Shown piece by piece: positions 26,457 to 35,367 of a stretch of 64,000 nt of DNA. A program made the position numbers and the translations under genes. The notes beneath the pieces are model-generated. The model saw only the letters and a program-made list of their open reading frames with translations, searched no databases and was not told the origin of the DNA. Origin of the DNA: [Zimmermannella] faecalis ATCC 13722 (GTDB lineage: Bacteria > Actinomycetota > Actinomycetes > Actinomycetales > Microbacteriaceae); assembly GCF_000381765.1 (NCBI RefSeq), contig NZ_KB907077.1:62001-126000 (forward strand), written 5' to 3'. The stretch's first letter is position 1; each line of letters begins with the position of its first letter.

Positions 26457-27554
26457 ATGAAGGCAGCGGTGCTCAACGGGGTTGGCGAGGACTTCGTCAT
26501 CGAAGACATCGATATCGCGGATCCCATCGGCCGCGAGGTGCTGATCGACGTGAAGGCCTGTGGCCTGTGTCACAGCGACGCGCACATCCGTACCCACGAT
26601 TTCGGGTTCCCGATGCCGACGGTGCTCGGGCACGAGCTCGCCGGCGTCGTGACGAAGGTCGGGCCCGACGTCAAGGAAATCGAGGTGGGCGACCACGTCG
26701 TCGGCTGCCTCGTCTCGTTCTGCGGGCACTGCCGCAAGTGCGCGGCCGGCAAGCCCTACCAGTGCGAGCATCCCGAGGAGACCCGGCGCGGCGAGGGCGA
26801 CGCCCCGCGCCTGAGCCGCGGCGGCGAGCCCGTCACGCAGTTCTCGGAGCTCTCGGGCTTCGCCGAGCAGGCGCTCGTGCACGAGAACTGCGTCGTGCGA
26901 GTGACGAAGGACATCCCCTTCGAGAAGGCCTGCCTGCTCGGCTGCGGCGTCGTCACCGGCGCGGGCGCGGCGATCAACACGGCGGGCGTGCGGGTCGGCG
27001 ACACGGTCGCCGTGATCGGCTGCGGCGGCGTCGGGCTCAACGCGGTGCAGGGCGCCCGGCTCGCGGGCGCGCACAAGATCATCGCGATCGACCTGCAGCC
27101 CGACAAGCTCGAGCTCGCGAAGACGTTCGGCGCGACGCACACGATCAACCCGACCGAGGTCGACGACGTCGTCGCGCGCGTGCGGGAAATCACCGAGTCG
27201 AGCGGCGTCGACCACGCCTTCGAGGTGATCGGGCTGAAGCCCACGGCCGAGCAGGCGATCCAGATTCTTGGAGTCGGCGGCGGGGCGTACCAGATCGGCA
27301 TGATCCCGATCGGCAAGCAGCTCGAGTTCGACCCGTTCCAAGACATCCTCATGCAGCAGCGCAAGTACCAGGGCGTCGTCATGGGGTCGACGAACTCGAA
27401 GCGCGACATTCCGCTCTACGCCGACCTCTACCAGCAGGGTCGCTTCAACCTCGACGACCTCGTCTCGAAGACGATTCGGCTCGAGGACATCAACGAGGGA
27501 TACGCGGAGCTCGAGGGCGGCAAGATCGCGCGCAGCGTGATCGTCTTCGACTGA
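26457..27554 (+). CDS. Zinc-dependent alcohol dehydrogenase (class III-like)
   Basis: A 365-residue medium-chain dehydrogenase that would oxidise an alcohol or an aldehyde adduct with NAD. The catalytic zinc site CGLCHSD...GHELAG, structural zinc region CGHCRKCAAGKPYQC and Rossmann motif GCGGVGLNAVQG are intact. ATG 26457 follows AAAGGAG. The protein resembles the mycobacterial AdhB/AdhE2 group; substrate and cofactor preference cannot be read from sequence. The TetR gene lies upstream on the same strand. Confidence 0.92.
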   Translation: MKAAVLNGVGEDFVIEDIDIADPIGREVLIDVKACGLCHSDAHIRTHDFGFPMPTVLGHELAGVVTKVGPDVKEIEVGDHVVGCLVSFCGHCRKCAAGKPYQCEHPEETRRGEGDAPRLSRGGEPVTQFSELSGFAEQALVHENCVVRVTKDIPFEKACLLGCGVVTGAGAAINTAGVRVGDTVAVIGCGGVGLNAVQGARLAGAHKIIAIDLQPDKLELAKTFGATHTINPTEVDDVVARVREITESSGVDHAFEVIGLKPTAEQAIQILGVGGGAYQIGMIPIGKQLEFDPFQDILMQQRKYQGVVMGSTNSKRDIPLYADLYQQGRFNLDDLVSKTIRLEDINEGYAELEGGKIARSVIVFD

Positions 27555-27600
27555 TCGCCCACGGGTGGGGGATGCGCGCCGTCGTGACTACACTCGTTGC

Positions 27601-29082
27601 GTGGCAAAGCATCCGGCAACAGACGTGAACGCATCCCCCAAGCCCGCGAACGAACCCGGCAGCCCGACCGGCGGCTGGTTCGACCGCATCTTCAACTTCT
27701 CGGGCCGCGGCACCACCGTTGGCCGCGAGCTGCGCGGCGGTGTGGTGACCTTCGTCACCATCTCGTACATCCTCGTGCTCAACCCGCTCGTGCTCGGCGG
27801 CGCCCCGTCGGCCGATGTCAAGGGCGGCATTCTCGAGTCGATGCAGGTCGCGTCGACGACCGCGCTCGCGGCGGGTGTGCTGACGATTCTGTTCGGGTTT
27901 ATCGCGAACCTGCCGTTCGCGCTCGCCGCGGGGCTCGGCATCAACTCGTTCCTCGCGGTCTCGATGGTGCACCAGGTCACCTGGCCCGAGGCGATGGGCC
28001 TCGTGCTGCTCAACGGTGTCGTCATCGTGATTCTCGGGGCGACCGGTGCCCGCACGGCGATCTTCAACGCCGTGCCCGCGGGCCTCAAGTCGGCGATCAC
28101 GGTCGGCATCGGCATGTTCATCGCGTTCGTCGGCCTCGTGAACTCGGGCTTCGTCACCCGCACCGAGGGCGGCCCGCCCGTGCAGCTCGGCCTCGCCGGC
28201 TCGATCTCGTCGATTCCCACCGTGCTGTTCATCGTGACGCTGCTCATCGTCGCGGTGCTGCTCATTCGCAACGTGCCCGGGGCGATCCTCATCGGCATCG
28301 TCATCGGCACCGTGCTCTCGCTCATCGCCGAGGCGATCTGGCACCTCGGCGCCTCGAGCGACGACAACCCGGGCGGGTGGCACCTCACGGTGCCGTCGCT
28401 GCCCGAGCAGATCGTCTCGCTGCCCGACCTCAGCCTCGTGGGCGCGGTCGACCCGTTCGGCTCGTTCGAGCGCGTCGGGCCGGTCGCGGCGCTCATGCTG
28501 CTGCTCACGCTCGTGTTCATGAACTTCTTCGACGCGATGGGGGCCATGACCGGCCTCGCGCGCAACGCGGGGCTCGCGCACGCCGACGGCACGTTCCCGC
28601 GCATCCGTCACGCCTTCGTGCTCGAGGGCTTCGGCGCCGTCGTCGGCGGCGCGACGTCGAGCTCGTCGAACACGATCTATGTCGACTCCGCCTCGGGCAT
28701 CGGCGAGGGCGCCCGCACGGGCTTCGCCTCGGTCGTCACGGGCGCGCTGTTCCTCGTCGCGATGTTCTTCACGCCGCTCGCCGTCATCGTGCCGATGGAG
28801 GTCGGCTCGGCCGCCCTCGTCATCGTCGGCGCCATGATGATGATGCAGGTCACCGACATCGACTGGAAAGACTTCTCCATCGCGCTGCCCGCGTTCCTCA
28901 CGATCATCGCGATGCCGCTCACGTACTCGATCGCGAACGGCATCGGGGTTGGCTTCATCGCCTTCGTCGTCGTGAACGCGCTCGCCGGCAACCTGCGCAA
29001 GATCCACTGGCTGCTCTGGATCGTCGGCCTCGGCTTCGTGATCTACTTCGCGCGCTCGCCGATCGAGGCGCTGCTCGGGTAA
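27601..29082 (+). CDS. NCS2-family adenine/guanine/hypoxanthine permease
   Basis: A 493-residue proton-coupled purine-base importer of the AzgA-like subgroup, with about 12-14 membrane helices. TTVGRELRGGVVTFVTISYILVLN-type N-terminus, LPFALAAGLGINSFLAVS, FNAVPAGLKSAITVGIGMF, ASSSS-like substrate loop GGATSSSSNTIYVDSASGI and the final KIHWLLWIVG fit the group. The GTG at 27601 has no ribosome site but lies six bases after a TACACT -10 box (27589-27594), suggesting a leaderless transcript. The stand-alone context implies purine salvage. Confidence 0.93.
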   Translation: MAKHPATDVNASPKPANEPGSPTGGWFDRIFNFSGRGTTVGRELRGGVVTFVTISYILVLNPLVLGGAPSADVKGGILESMQVASTTALAAGVLTILFGFIANLPFALAAGLGINSFLAVSMVHQVTWPEAMGLVLLNGVVIVILGATGARTAIFNAVPAGLKSAITVGIGMFIAFVGLVNSGFVTRTEGGPPVQLGLAGSISSIPTVLFIVTLLIVAVLLIRNVPGAILIGIVIGTVLSLIAEAIWHLGASSDDNPGGWHLTVPSLPEQIVSLPDLSLVGAVDPFGSFERVGPVAALMLLLTLVFMNFFDAMGAMTGLARNAGLAHADGTFPRIRHAFVLEGFGAVVGGATSSSSNTIYVDSASGIGEGARTGFASVVTGALFLVAMFFTPLAVIVPMEVGSAALVIVGAMMMMQVTDIDWKDFSIALPAFLTIIAMPLTYSIANGIGVGFIAFVVVNALAGNLRKIHWLLWIVGLGFVIYFARSPIEALLG

Positions 29083-29134
29083 CGCCGTCACCCCGTAACC
29101 CGCCGTTTGCCGGGCGTCCATACCCTTGGGCGCC

Positions 29135-29599
29135 ATGCGACCTGTACTCGGATACGCGGCGGCGCTCGGCGTCGTCATGACCATCGTGAGCCTGCCGCTG
29201 TCGGCGCTCATCGTCCTTCGCGCAGACCGTGCGTGGGCGGTCACGACCGCCGAACTCTTCACACCGGAGGCGAGGTCGGGCGACGGGCTCGTCGGGCTGC
29301 TGTGGGGCATTGTCGCGGCGCTCGTCGTGGCGCTGCTCGTCACGGCCCGCAACGCCACGGCGGGCGACCGGCCGGCATCGGGTGTCGTTATCGCGACCTA
29401 CCTGCTCGCAGCCCTCACCGCGGGGCTCCAGCTCGTGCTGCTGGTGGCCACGGCGCGGGTGGCCGACGACCTCAACGGAATCGTTGGGGCCGGGCCGGGG
29501 CTCTTCATCGTCGGCGGCGCCTCGATCGCCTTCGCGTGCGCGGCGTCGACCGCCGGGACGAGGCGCGACCACGTCACCGCCGAGACCGAGGTCGCGTAG
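29135..29599 (+). CDS. Small four-helix membrane protein, unknown function
   Basis: 154 residues with four likely transmembrane helices (about 5-27, 50-70, 83-103, 118-140). No catalytic motif seen. ATG 29135 was chosen; a TTG at 29126 is a possible alternative. A TACCCT-like -10 a few bases upstream suggests a very short or absent leader. The gene overlaps no neighbour and its family is not recognised. Confidence 0.7.
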   Translation: MRPVLGYAAALGVVMTIVSLPLSALIVLRADRAWAVTTAELFTPEARSGDGLVGLLWGIVAALVVALLVTARNATAGDRPASGVVIATYLLAALTAGLQLVLLVATARVADDLNGIVGAGPGLFIVGGASIAFACAASTAGTRRDHVTAETEVA

Positions 29600-29735
29600 T
29601 CGCGTCGTGGCCCGCACCGTCGTCACCGCGAACCATTTTTGTGCGCCGGGAACTTTCCGCCCGCCCGCCGCATCCAATCACCAGTTCGCGCGACGACCGC
29701 GCGGCCACCCCGACACCTACCACCGAGGACACATC

Positions 29736-29852
29736 ATGGGCGACGTTGACTACGAGTACTGCGAAGGACTCGTTGCCGCAATCCCGTTTGCGGCACTCAC
29801 CTGGTATGCGCCGATCGACTGCGCCGACGAAGAGGGCGGCCGCCGCTACTGA
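29736..29852 (+). CDS. 38-residue small protein with two Cys
   Basis: ATG 29736 is preceded by GAGGACAC and opens a 38-residue frame: acidic start MGDVDYEYCEG, hydrophobic centre LVAAIPFAALTWYAP and a polar end DCADEEGGRRY. Cys9 and Cys29 flank the hydrophobic part, which is too short for a sure membrane helix. A hairpin follows 53 bases after the stop, consistent with an independent short transcript. It may be a small membrane-associated or secreted peptide. No modification enzymes are nearby, so a modified-peptide precursor is not supported. Confidence 0.5.
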   Translation: MGDVDYEYCEGLVAAIPFAALTWYAPIDCADEEGGRRY

Positions 29853-29904
29853 GCTGGCGCCGCTCCCGCCGCGCACCGGCCACGCCCGACACCGGGCCAC
29901 GAAA

Positions 29905-29939
29905 AACCCCACCGCAGCAGCAGCTGCCACGGTGGGGTT
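29905..29939 (-). terminator. Terminator between the small gene and pckG
   Basis: A 10-bp perfect stem (29905-29914 with 29930-29939) and 15-base loop. On the minus strand it is followed by a TTTTTC tract, 17 bases after the pckG stop, so it is a good rho-independent terminator for pckG. It may also stop plus-strand transcription of the small gene. Confidence 0.85.
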
Positions 29940-29955
29940 CTCTCGTTAGTGGGGC

Positions 29956-31791
29956 CTACTTGGCGAAGCCGGCGCGTACCTGGCGGAGCTGCTCGTGCAG
30001 CGCCGCGGGCACCTTCTCGCCGATCGACTCGAAGTACTCTTCGGTCTTGTCGAGCTCGGCCTCCCAGCCGTCGGCCGGCACGTCGAAGAGCTGCGCGAGC
30101 TGCTCATCGGTGATGTCGAGGCCCTCGACGTTGATGTCGGCGACGTTCGGCAGCAGGCCGATCGGCGTCTCGACGGGGTCGACCGTGCCCTCAACCGCGG
30201 CGGTCGCCCAGGCGAGCGCACGGATGTTCTCGCCGAAGCCGGGCCAGAGGAACCGGCCGTCGGCGTCGCGACGGAACCAGTTCACCTGGAAGATTGCGGG
30301 TGCCTTGTCGCCGAGCTTCTCGCCCATCTCGAGCCAGTGCGCCCAGTAGTCGGCCATGTGGTAGCCGGTGAAGGGCTGCATCGCGAAGGGGTCGCGGCGC
30401 AGCACGCCGACGGGGCCCTCGGCCGCGGCGGTCTGCTCGCTGCCGAGCGTCGCGCCGAGGAAGCAGCCGTGCTCCCAGCTCTTCGAGCGGTACACGAGCG
30501 GCACGTTCGTGCGGCGGCGGCCGCCGAACAGAATGATGTCGACCGGCACGCCGTCGGCGGCCTCCCAGTCGGGGGAGATCGTCGGGCACTGGCCGGCGCG
30601 CACCGTGAAGCGCGCGTTCGGGTGGGCGGCGGGGAGGTCGGACTCCGGGGTCCAGCCGTTGCCCTGCCAGTCAGTGAGGTGTGCGGGCGCCTCGTCGGTC
30701 ATGCCCTCCCACCACACGTCGCCGTCGTCGGTGAGTGCGACGTTCGTGAAGATCGTGTTCTCGCGAATCGTCTCCATCGCGACCGGGTTCGTCGACCAGC
30801 CGGTTCCGGGCGCGACGCCAAAGAAGCCGTACTCGGGGTTGATCGCGTAGAGGCGGCCGTCGTCGCCGGGGCGCATCCACACAATGTCGTCGCCGAGCGT
30901 CTCGACCTTCCAGCCGTCGACCTTCGGGCGCATCATCGCGAGGTTCGTCTTACCGGTCGCCGAGGGGAACGCACCCGAGATCGTGTACTTCTTGCCCTCG
31001 GGCGAGGTCGCCTGAATGAGCAGCATGTGCTCGGCCATCCAGCCCTCGTCGCGAGCCATCGCCGAGGCGATGCGCAGCGCGAAGCACTTCTTGCCGAGCA
31101 GCGCGTTGCCGCCGTAGCCCGAGCCGTATGAGATGATCTCGCGGTCTTCGGGGAAGTGGGTGATGTACTTCGTGTCGTTGCAGGGCCACGCGACGTCTTC
31201 GCGCGTCTCGCCCTCGGCGTTCACGAGCGGGTAGCCGACGGTGTGCAGGGCCTTGACCCACTCGTCACCGGGCTGCATGTACTCGAGCGCGGCGCTGCCC
31301 GAGCGGGTCATGAGCGCCATCGACAGCACGACGTACGCCGAGTCGGTGATCTCGACGCCGTACTGTGTGATCTTGCCGCCGAGGGGGCCCATCGCGAACG
31401 GCACGACGTACATCGTGCGGCCGCGCATCGAGCCCTCGAGCAGCGGCTGCAGCTCCTCGCGCATTGTGGCGGGGGCGCGCCAGTTGTTCGTGGGGCCCGC
31501 GTCTTCTTCGAGCTCCGAGCAGATGAATGTGCGGCTCTCGACGCGCGCGACATCGGCGGCGTCGGAGCGGGCGAGGTACGAGTTCGGGCGAAGCTCGGGG
31601 TTCAGCTTGATCAGCACGCCCTGTTCGACGAGTTCCGCAGCGATGCGGTCATACTCCTCCTGCGAACCGTCCGCCCACACGACACGGTCGGGCTGGGTGA
31701 CTTCTGCCACCTTCACGACCCACTCGTTAACCTCGGGGTTCGCCGACAGCTGTTCGATGTCGGCGGCGGAAACCGGCGCGCTTGGCGTCAT
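29956..31791 (-). CDS. pckG: Phosphoenolpyruvate carboxykinase (GTP)
   Basis: Cytoplasmic enzyme converting oxaloacetate and GTP to phosphoenolpyruvate, the first committed step of gluconeogenesis; 611 residues, normal for the family. The P-loop [13 protein letters not shown], the hyper-reactive Cys region [28 protein letters not shown] and [13 protein letters not shown] are visible. ATG 31791 starts [11 protein letters not shown]; an upstream ATG would add 13 residues. It is monocistronic, with its own terminator. Confidence 0.97.
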   Translation of the reverse strand: MTPSAPVSAADIEQLSANPEVNEWVVKVAEVTQPDRVVWADGSQEEYDRIAAELVEQGVLIKLNPELRPNSYLARSDAADVARVESRTFICSELEEDAGPTNNWRAPATMREELQPLLEGSMRGRTMYVVPFAMGPLGGKITQYGVEITDSAYVVLSMALMTRSGSAALEYMQPGDEWVKALHTVGYPLVNAEGETREDVAWPCNDTKYITHFPEDREIISYGSGYGGNALLGKKCFALRIASAMARDEGWMAEHMLLIQATSPEGKKYTISGAFPSATGKTNLAMMRPKVDGWKVETLGDDIVWMRPGDDGRLYAINPEYGFFGVAPGTGWSTNPVAMETIRENTIFTNVALTDDGDVWWEGMTDEAPAHLTDWQGNGWTPESDLPAAHPNARFTVRAGQCPTISPDWEAADGVPVDIILFGGRRRTNVPLVYRSKSWEHGCFLGATLGSEQTAAAEGPVGVLRRDPFAMQPFTGYHMADYWAHWLEMGEKLGDKAPAIFQVNWFRRDADGRFLWPGFGENIRALAWATAAVEGTVDPVETPIGLLPNVADINVEGLDITDEQLAQLFDVPADGWEAELDKTEEYFESIGEKVPAALHEQLRQVRAGFAK

Positions 31792-31940
31792 GGTGAAGCT
31801 TCTTTCAGTCGTTCGATTGGAGCTTTTCACCTGGCCGCCTCGTGATTCCCAACCATGGGATGAGGCGCTTGGCGAAGTTCATTCAAAACAGTATTGCACG
31901 GGGAAGAACCCGGACACTTCGGAGAGTTGCGCAACGATCT

Positions 31941-33539
31941 CTACCTTTCGTAGTGGTTTTTCGACGACTCGCCAAGTCCTAACAACAAGCGGGTCGTCTT
32001 GTGTTCGGGATGCTGAAACAGCGAGGCGGTCGGGCCTTGCTCGACGATCGCGCCGGCCTCGAGCACGGCGACCCGGTCGGCGATTTCGCCGACCACGTCG
32101 AGGTCGTGCGAGATGAACACGCACGCAAGATTCCGGGCCCGCTGCACCCGCGCCAGCAGGTCGAGCACCTGCCGCCGCACGGTCGAGTCGAGGGCCGAAA
32201 CCGCCTCGTCGCACAGCAGCACCTCGGGGCCCGCCGCGAGCGCCCGCGCGATCGCGAGTCGCTGCCGCTCGCCGCCCGAGAGGCGGGCCGGCCGAACCTC
32301 GAGGTGCCGCTCGTCGAGCCCAACCTCGCGCAGCAGCTCGACGATGCGCCCGCGGCGTCGACCGGGCCTGCGCTCGCGGCCGTGCGTCAGCGCATCCGCG
32401 AGAATCTGGCCGACCCGCAGGCGCGGGTTGAACGTCGCGAGCGGGTCTTGTGCGACGAAGCCGATGCGGTGGCGCAGTGGCCGGCGGGCGCGCTCGGTCG
32501 CGGGCTGCCACGTCGAGCCGTCGAGCTCGATTCGGGCATCGGGATGCTCGGGACGCTCGAGCGCGAGCAGCTCGCGTGCGAGGGTCGACTTGCCGGAGCC
32601 CGACGGGCCGACGACGCCGAGCGTCTCGCCGCGCCGCAGCTCGAGGCGGTCGACGCGCAGCGCCGTGAAGCTCGTGCCGTCGGGCCGCGGATACGTTCGG
32701 TGCAGGTGCTCGGCGCGCAACACGACCTCGCCCGTCGGGCGGGCTTCGGCGCGGGGCGGGCGGGGGAGCGCCGCGACGAGGGCGCGGGCCTGCGGCGATG
32801 ATGGCTCGGCGAGGATGCGCGCGGTCGCGCCCGATTCGACGATCGCGCCGTCGTCGATGACGTCGACGCGGTCGCAGAGCGTGCGCACCGACGTGAGGTC
32901 GTGCGAGACGAACAGCACGCTCATGCCGTCATCGACGAGGGAGCGCAGCAGCACGAGCAACTCGCGGCGGGCCGTCGCGTCGAGCGCGGTCGTCGGCTCG
33001 TCGGCGATGAGGAGCTCGGGGTCATGGGCGATCGCGGTCGCGATGAGGGCCCGCTGCCGCTGGCCGCCCGAGAGGTGATCGGCGCGCTGGCGCAGCCGCA
33101 CCTCGGGGTCGGGGAGGCCGACGCGGGTGAGCAGCTCGAGCGACCGCGCCGTGACGGCCGCGCGATCGAGGCGCGGCGCGTGGGCGGTGATCGCCGTCGC
33201 GAGCTCGGCGCCGATCGTGCGGGCCGGGTCGAGCGACCCGAGCGCATCCTGCAGCACAAGGCCGATGCGCTTGCCGCGCACCCCGTGCCACTGCCGCTCG
33301 CTGAGGGCCCGCAGGTCGGTTTCGCCGAGCGACATGCGCTCGGCGGTGACGCGAGCATCCGTCGCCTGGGCGTCGCCGACGAGGCCGAGCAGCGCCTTCG
33401 CGGTGAGCGATTTGCCCGAGCCCGACGCGCCGATGAGGCCGAGCGCCTCACCGCGGCCAATGCGCAGGTCGATGCCGCGCACGACCTCGCGCGCGCCGCG
33501 GTCGAACGCGACGCGCAGGCCCGAAACCTCGAGACTCAT
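31941..33539 (-). CDS. Peptide-type ABC transporter, fused double ATP-binding protein
   Basis: 532 residues with two complete nucleotide-binding domains in one chain, equivalent to DppD plus DppF. Domain 1: Walker A GASGSGKS (about 38-45), signature LSGGQRQRA, Walker B LLIADEPTTALD. Domain 2 (from about 275): GPSGSGKST, LSGGERQRLAIARAL, Walker B VLLCDEAVSALD, where the usual DEPTSALD is altered to DEAVSALD. The start overlaps the preceding permease by four bases. It is the last gene of the operon. Confidence 0.93.
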   Translation of the reverse strand: MSLEVSGLRVAFDRGAREVVRGIDLRIGRGEALGLIGASGSGKSLTAKALLGLVGDAQATDARVTAERMSLGETDLRALSERQWHGVRGKRIGLVLQDALGSLDPARTIGAELATAITAHAPRLDRAAVTARSLELLTRVGLPDPEVRLRQRADHLSGGQRQRALIATAIAHDPELLIADEPTTALDATARRELLVLLRSLVDDGMSVLFVSHDLTSVRTLCDRVDVIDDGAIVESGATARILAEPSSPQARALVAALPRPPRAEARPTGEVVLRAEHLHRTYPRPDGTSFTALRVDRLELRRGETLGVVGPSGSGKSTLARELLALERPEHPDARIELDGSTWQPATERARRPLRHRIGFVAQDPLATFNPRLRVGQILADALTHGRERRPGRRRGRIVELLREVGLDERHLEVRPARLSGGERQRLAIARALAAGPEVLLCDEAVSALDSTVRRQVLDLLARVQRARNLACVFISHDLDVVGEIADRVAVLEAGAIVEQGPTASLFQHPEHKTTRLLLGLGESSKNHYER

Positions 33540-34399
33540 CGCGACCTCCTCGCCTCGGCCTCAACGAACCGGCCGAGCAGCGTGCCCGTGACTGCGACGA
33601 CCGCGATCGCGGCGCCGGGGAACACCGACATCCACCAGCCACCCGCCGGCAGGTACGTCGCGCCGGCATTCAGCATCGCGCCCCACTCCGCACTCGGCGG
33701 CGGGTCGCCGAGGCCGAGGTAGCTCAGGGCGGCGGCCCACACGACCGCCTGGCCAACGCCGAGCGTCGCGAGCGCGAACAGCGGCGCGAACGCGTTCGGC
33801 AGAATCGTGTGCCACAGCCGCCGAAGCGGGCCGCGGCCGAGAATTCGGTCGGCTTCGACGTAGCCCGAGGCACGCACCCGCAGGAGCTGCGAGCGGAGCA
33901 TGCGCGCGTATCCGGGCGCCGTCGACAGGCCCACCGCGATCGTGGCCGGCACGACACCGGGCCCCGTGAGCGAGAGCAGCAGCAGGGCGAGCAGGATGCC
34001 CGGGAGCGCGTAGAGCGTCTCGGTGAGCCGGGTCGAGAGCCAGTCGCCGACGCGGCCGCCGAACGCGGCGACGAGGGCGAGGAGCGTGCCGAGCACGAGC
34101 CCGATGACGGTCGCGAGCACGCCGATCGTGAGGGAGCGGCCCGCGCCGTGCACGACGCGCGTGTAGATGTCGCGGCCCGATTCGTCGGTGCCGAACACGT
34201 GCGTGAGGCTCGGCGCGCGGTACGCCTCGGCGGGGTTGATCGCGAGCGGATTCCCGGGCGCGAGGAGCCCGGGGAACACCGCAGCGACGGCGTACCAGGC
34301 GACCACGACGAGGCAGACGGCGATGCCGACCCGTGTCGCGCGGCCGGATGCGCGCCGCCGCTGGGTGGGGATCGACGCGGTGATCGGGGGCACGGTCAT
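33536..34399 (-). CDS. Peptide-type ABC transporter permease (DppC-like)
   Basis: 287 residues, about six helices. The binding-protein-dependent permease domain shows GTDESGRDIYTRVVHGAGRS, LTETLYALPGILLALLLLSL and the EAA-loop region (ASGYVEADRILGRGPLRRLWHTILPN). Its start overlaps the upstream permease stop by four bases and its stop overlaps the ATPase start, so the operon is translationally coupled. It pairs with the DppB-like subunit to form the channel. Confidence 0.93.
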   Translation of the reverse strand: MTVPPITASIPTQRRRASGRATRVGIAVCLVVVAWYAVAAVFPGLLAPGNPLAINPAEAYRAPSLTHVFGTDESGRDIYTRVVHGAGRSLTIGVLATVIGLVLGTLLALVAAFGGRVGDWLSTRLTETLYALPGILLALLLLSLTGPGVVPATIAVGLSTAPGYARMLRSQLLRVRASGYVEADRILGRGPLRRLWHTILPNAFAPLFALATLGVGQAVVWAAALSYLGLGDPPPSAEWGAMLNAGATYLPAGGWWMSVFPGAAIAVVAVTGTLLGRFVEAEARRSR

Positions 34400-35364
34400 G
34401 CGGTGGCCTCCCGCCTCGGCGGCATGACGAGCCGCTCGACGATGTCGGTTGCGAGCGTCACGATGACGTAGGCGACCGCGACGACGATGAGCACGCCCAT
34501 GACCATGGGCACGTCGCGCGACAGCACGGCGTCGACGAGCGAGCGGCCGAGGCCCGGGCGCGCGAAGAGCTGCTCGACGACGACCGCGCCCGACACGAGT
34601 GAGCCGAACGCCCAGCCCGTGAGGCCGATCGCGGGCACGGCCGCGCGACGCAGCAGGTGGCGGTGAAACACGCCCCAGCGGGTCTCGCCGCGGGCGCGGG
34701 CGGCGAGCACGTACGGTTCCTCGAGCGCGGCGACGAGCGCGTCGCGCATCACCTGGGCGAGGTAACCACCGAGGGGAATCGCGAGCGTGACGGCGGGCAG
34801 AATCAGCCCGCCGACGCCCGGGCCCGAGATCGCGACGGGCAGGCCGAGGCCCGTCGCGAGCAGTGCGATGAGCAGCGCGCCGAGCCAGAAGTGGGGGAGC
34901 GCCGAGCCGACGATGCCGATGAAGTCGGCGGCGAGGGCGGCGCCGCGGCCACCCCGCACCGACCACCACGCGAGCCCGAGCGCGACGAGCCAGCCGAGCA
35001 CGAGCGCGGCCACCGCGAGCGCGAGTGTGCCCGGCACGAGGTCGGCGATGATGTCGGCCACCTCGCGGTGCAGCCGATAGCTCTCGCCGAGATCGCCGCG
35101 CAGCAGCTGCCCGAGATAGCGCACGTACTGCTCACCGAGTGGCAGGTCGAGGCCGAAGTCGGCGCGGGCCTGCGCGACCGCCTCGGCGGAGGCGTTCGAG
35201 CCGGGCCCGCCGAGAATCGCGGTGACCGGGTCGCCCGGTACGGCGCGCACGGCGAAGAACGTGAACGTGACGACCGCCCAGACCACTACCGCGGCCGCGA
35301 CGAGGCGGCCGGCGGCTCGCAGCGCGATGCGACGCCAGCCGCGGCTCGGGGTCTGGGCGGGCAT
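34396..35364 (-). CDS. Peptide-type ABC transporter permease (DppB-like)
   Basis: 322 residues, about six helices. The DppB-type N-terminus (VTFTFFAVRAVPGDPVTAIL), periplasmic loop LDLPLGEQYVRYLGQLLRGD, EAA region (EPYVLAARARGETRWGVFHRHLLRRA) and the end VLIVVAVAYVIVTLATDIV fit the family. It begins three bases after the substrate-binding gene. Confidence 0.93.
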   Translation of the reverse strand: MPAQTPSRGWRRIALRAAGRLVAAAVVVWAVVTFTFFAVRAVPGDPVTAILGGPGSNASAEAVAQARADFGLDLPLGEQYVRYLGQLLRGDLGESYRLHREVADIIADLVPGTLALAVAALVLGWLVALGLAWWSVRGGRGAALAADFIGIVGSALPHFWLGALLIALLATGLGLPVAISGPGVGGLILPAVTLAIPLGGYLAQVMRDALVAALEEPYVLAARARGETRWGVFHRHLLRRAAVPAIGLTGWAFGSLVSGAVVVEQLFARPGLGRSLVDAVLSRDVPMVMGVLIVVAVAYVIVTLATDIVERLVMPPRREATA

Positions 35365-35367
35365 CCG

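Noticed and set aside
29736-29852. RiPP (modified peptide) precursor
   Set aside because: No modification enzyme, protease or transporter gene adjacent; retained only as a small protein of unknown function.
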